Shown here one piece after another: positions 14,626 to 15,936 of a stretch of DNA of 15,936 nucleotides. Numbering within the stretch: position 1 is the stretch's first letter; each line of letters opens with the position of its first letter. Source of the stretch: Chloroflexota bacterium (GTDB lineage: Bacteria > Chloroflexota > Anaerolineae > Anaerolineales > Villigracilaceae); contig JAJYOH010000074.1 of NCBI GenBank assembly GCA_021796315.1, forward strand, positions 1 to 15,936, given 5' to 3'. The position numbers and the translations under genes were made by a program. A model generated the notes under the pieces. It ran no database searches. It had not been told where the DNA came from and saw only the letters and a program-made list of their open reading frames with translations.

Positions 14626-14788
14626 ACAAGCAAAACTACTTCCAAAGCCCTGGCGCATCAAAGTCTGCCGCGCCATGCCGGAAGAGAAACTTGTCAATAA
14701 AGAGATTGTGTACGGTAGAGAATGGGAACCTAAGTGTCCGTCACCCTCGACGGATCGTCCCATGTGAGGGATGGTTTTGGAGAATTCA

Positions 14789-15936
14789 TCAGGTCGCTCC
14801 TTTCTCATCCTCTTCAAAGATCACAGTACGATTGCGCCCGCTTTGTTTTGCTGTATACAACGCTTTGTCTGCGCGCTGGATGACGCGCTCGACATCCTTG
14901 TCCACTGGTTCATGCCGCATCTCCGCAATGCCAATGCTCAACGTAACAGTCAACGCTTCGTTGCCGGTTTGCAGGCCTATGGCCTTGACACCTGATTGGA
15001 TGCGCTCCGCGATGGGCAGCGCCTGCTGCGCACTGGCATGCGGCAGCATGGCTATGAATTCATCCCCGCCGTAGCGCGCCACCATATCGGAGGCGCGCAC
15101 CTGCGCGGCAGCAATCTGCGCCATCTCCACCATCAGCTTGTCACCGGCGGCATGCCCAAAAATATCGTTAACTCGTTTGAAGTCATCCACGTCGAACATC
15201 ATGAAAGTGAGCGGGCTTTGATGACGTACGGCGGCGTGGAATTCGCGGGCAGCAAGTTCGAAGAAGTGACGGTGATTGTACAAGCCGGTCAAACCGTCCG
15301 TGCAGGCCAGTAGTGTTTCGCGCTCCAGCGACTGCTGGAGTTCGAGGTTGAGGGTTTCGAGCTTGTTTTTGATGCGGTGCAATTCCTCTTCCGCCTGCTT
15401 TCGCTCGCTGATGTCCACGAACATGGCCCGGGTGCCAAGTACGCGCCCTGCGGCATCAAGCTCGGGTACCGCGCGCACCATAGCGGGAACGACGTGCCCA
15501 TCGTAGGTTAGGAGTTCACGCTCTTCAATCATAAATTCTCCTGCCAGAGCGCGGCGGTAGCCGCCTTCGAGCAATTGGAGGCGCGAAGCGGGCGAGTAAA
15601 AGTCTGTCACCGGCCGCTCCAGCAGTTCATCACGGCTGTATCCCAAGGTACGCGAGAATAGTCCGTTGCAGTCCGCCACCATAGGGCTGCCCTCGACCTC
15701 GCGGGTGATGACATACATGGCCGGCGCATCTTCGAACAAACCGCGATAGCGTTGCTCGGCGCGCTGCAGCGCCTCCTGCGCCTGCTTGCGCTCGGTGATG
15801 TCGCTGACGAAGCCCTCGTAATACAGGATGTTCCCGTTTGCATCCTTTACGGCGCGGGCGTCTTCCTGTATCCAGATGCGCGAGCCATCCTTGCGCATGT
15901 TCAGGCTGATAAATTCAGGCGCTCGCCCCTCTTCCA
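14789..15936 (-). CDS. PAS-GGDEF diguanylate cyclase (partial, N-terminus beyond window)
   Basis: The frame enters from the right edge, so the start is outside; the 382 visible codons form the C-terminal part. First comes the end of a PAS/PAC unit (RIWIQEDARAVKD ... GFVSDITERKQAQEAL). A full PAS-PAC domain follows (YRGLFEDAPAMYVI ... LGTRAMFVDISERKQAEEEL), then a coiled linker and a GGDEF domain starting at LLACTDGLTGLYNHRHF. The active site YGGDEF is intact, preceded by FDVDDFKRVNDIFGH. An RASD lies five residues before GGDEF, matching the RxxD product-inhibition I-site. It should make cyclic di-GMP from GTP in response to a signal sensed by the PAS domains. No transmembrane segment is in the visible part. 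The gene looks more GC-rich than the sugar operon. Confidence 0.95.
   Translation of the reverse strand, partial: EEGRAPEFISLNMRKDGSRIWIQEDARAVKDANGNILYYEGFVSDITERKQAQEALQRAEQRYRGLFEDAPAMYVITREVEGSPMVADCNGLFSRTLGYSRDELLERPVTDFYSPASRLQLLEGGYRRALAGEFMIEERELLTYDGHVVPAMVRAVPELDAAGRVLGTRAMFVDISERKQAEEELHRIKNKLETLNLELQQSLERETLLACTDGLTGLYNHRHFFELAAREFHAAVRHQSPLTFMMFDVDDFKRVNDIFGHAAGDKLMVEMAQIAAAQVRASDMVARYGGDEFIAMLPHASAQQALPIAERIQSGVKAIGLQTGNEALTVTLSIGIAEMRHEPVDKDVERVIQRADKALYTAKQSGRNRTVIFEEDEKGAT

Noticed and set aside
14737..14754. Six-base-pair stem (TCCGTC / GACGGA) after the cyclase gene as terminator
   Set aside because: The stem is short and no U-tract follows on the transcribed strand.
14464..14817. 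117-residue minus-strand open frame overlapping the end of the diguanylate cyclase
   Set aside because: It begins inside the cyclase gene in another frame, covers the inverted-repeat element and shows no domain; a chance frame is more likely.

Overview
The window looks like a bacterial chromosome segment, most plausibly from Chloroflexota (Anaerolineae-like). This is inferred from the Ala/Pro/Thr-rich linker behind the lipobox of the solute-binding protein, the archaeal-type triosephosphate isomerase and DhnA-type aldolase in a bacterial operon, and strong Shine-Dalgarno sites. No rRNA, tRNA or CRISPR array was seen, so the taxonomic placement is tentative.

Left edge (1-948, minus): the N-terminal part of a membrane-anchored TPR-like protein that runs off the window, with a recognisable promoter at 1004-1032. 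Core (12941 down to 1227, minus): eleven closely spaced genes that read as one carbohydrate uptake and catabolism operon. In order of transcription they are two ABC permeases, an ABC ATPase, a cytoplasmic (alpha/alpha)-barrel carbohydrate-active enzyme, a lipoprotein solute-binding protein, a DhnA-type class I aldolase, an FGGY kinase, an L-fucose/L-arabinose isomerase-type enzyme, a DeoR-family repressor, an archaeal-type triosephosphate isomerase and a YjbQ/UPF0047 protein. A near-perfect sigma-70-type promoter (12965-12992) lies just upstream of the first gene, within an array of TTTGTTT repeats that may be the DeoR operator. A perfect 14-bp stem hairpin separates the solute-binding protein gene from the catabolic genes.

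Together the genes suggest this route: import of a glycoside or sugar by the ABC system, processing by the cytoplasmic alpha/alpha enzyme, aldose-to-ketose isomerisation, phosphorylation by the FGGY kinase, cleavage by the Schiff-base aldolase to dihydroxyacetone phosphate plus an aldehyde, and conversion of dihydroxyacetone phosphate to glyceraldehyde-3-phosphate by the isomerase. The sugar cannot be named from sequence alone. The combination of parts matches neither the textbook fucose, rhamnose nor arabinose operon, and it is the best candidate here for an undescribed pathway.

Right side: an inositol-monophosphatase-family gene diverges from the operon (13222-13992, plus) and is followed by a small Cys/His-motif membrane protein (14023-14226, plus). 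Next comes a decayed stretch with a GGDEF-domain fragment (14281-14463, minus) and a short element bounded by inverted repeats (14503-14625). The window ends in a PAS-GGDEF diguanylate cyclase (14789 to the right edge, minus) whose base composition looks visibly more GC-rich than its neighbours.
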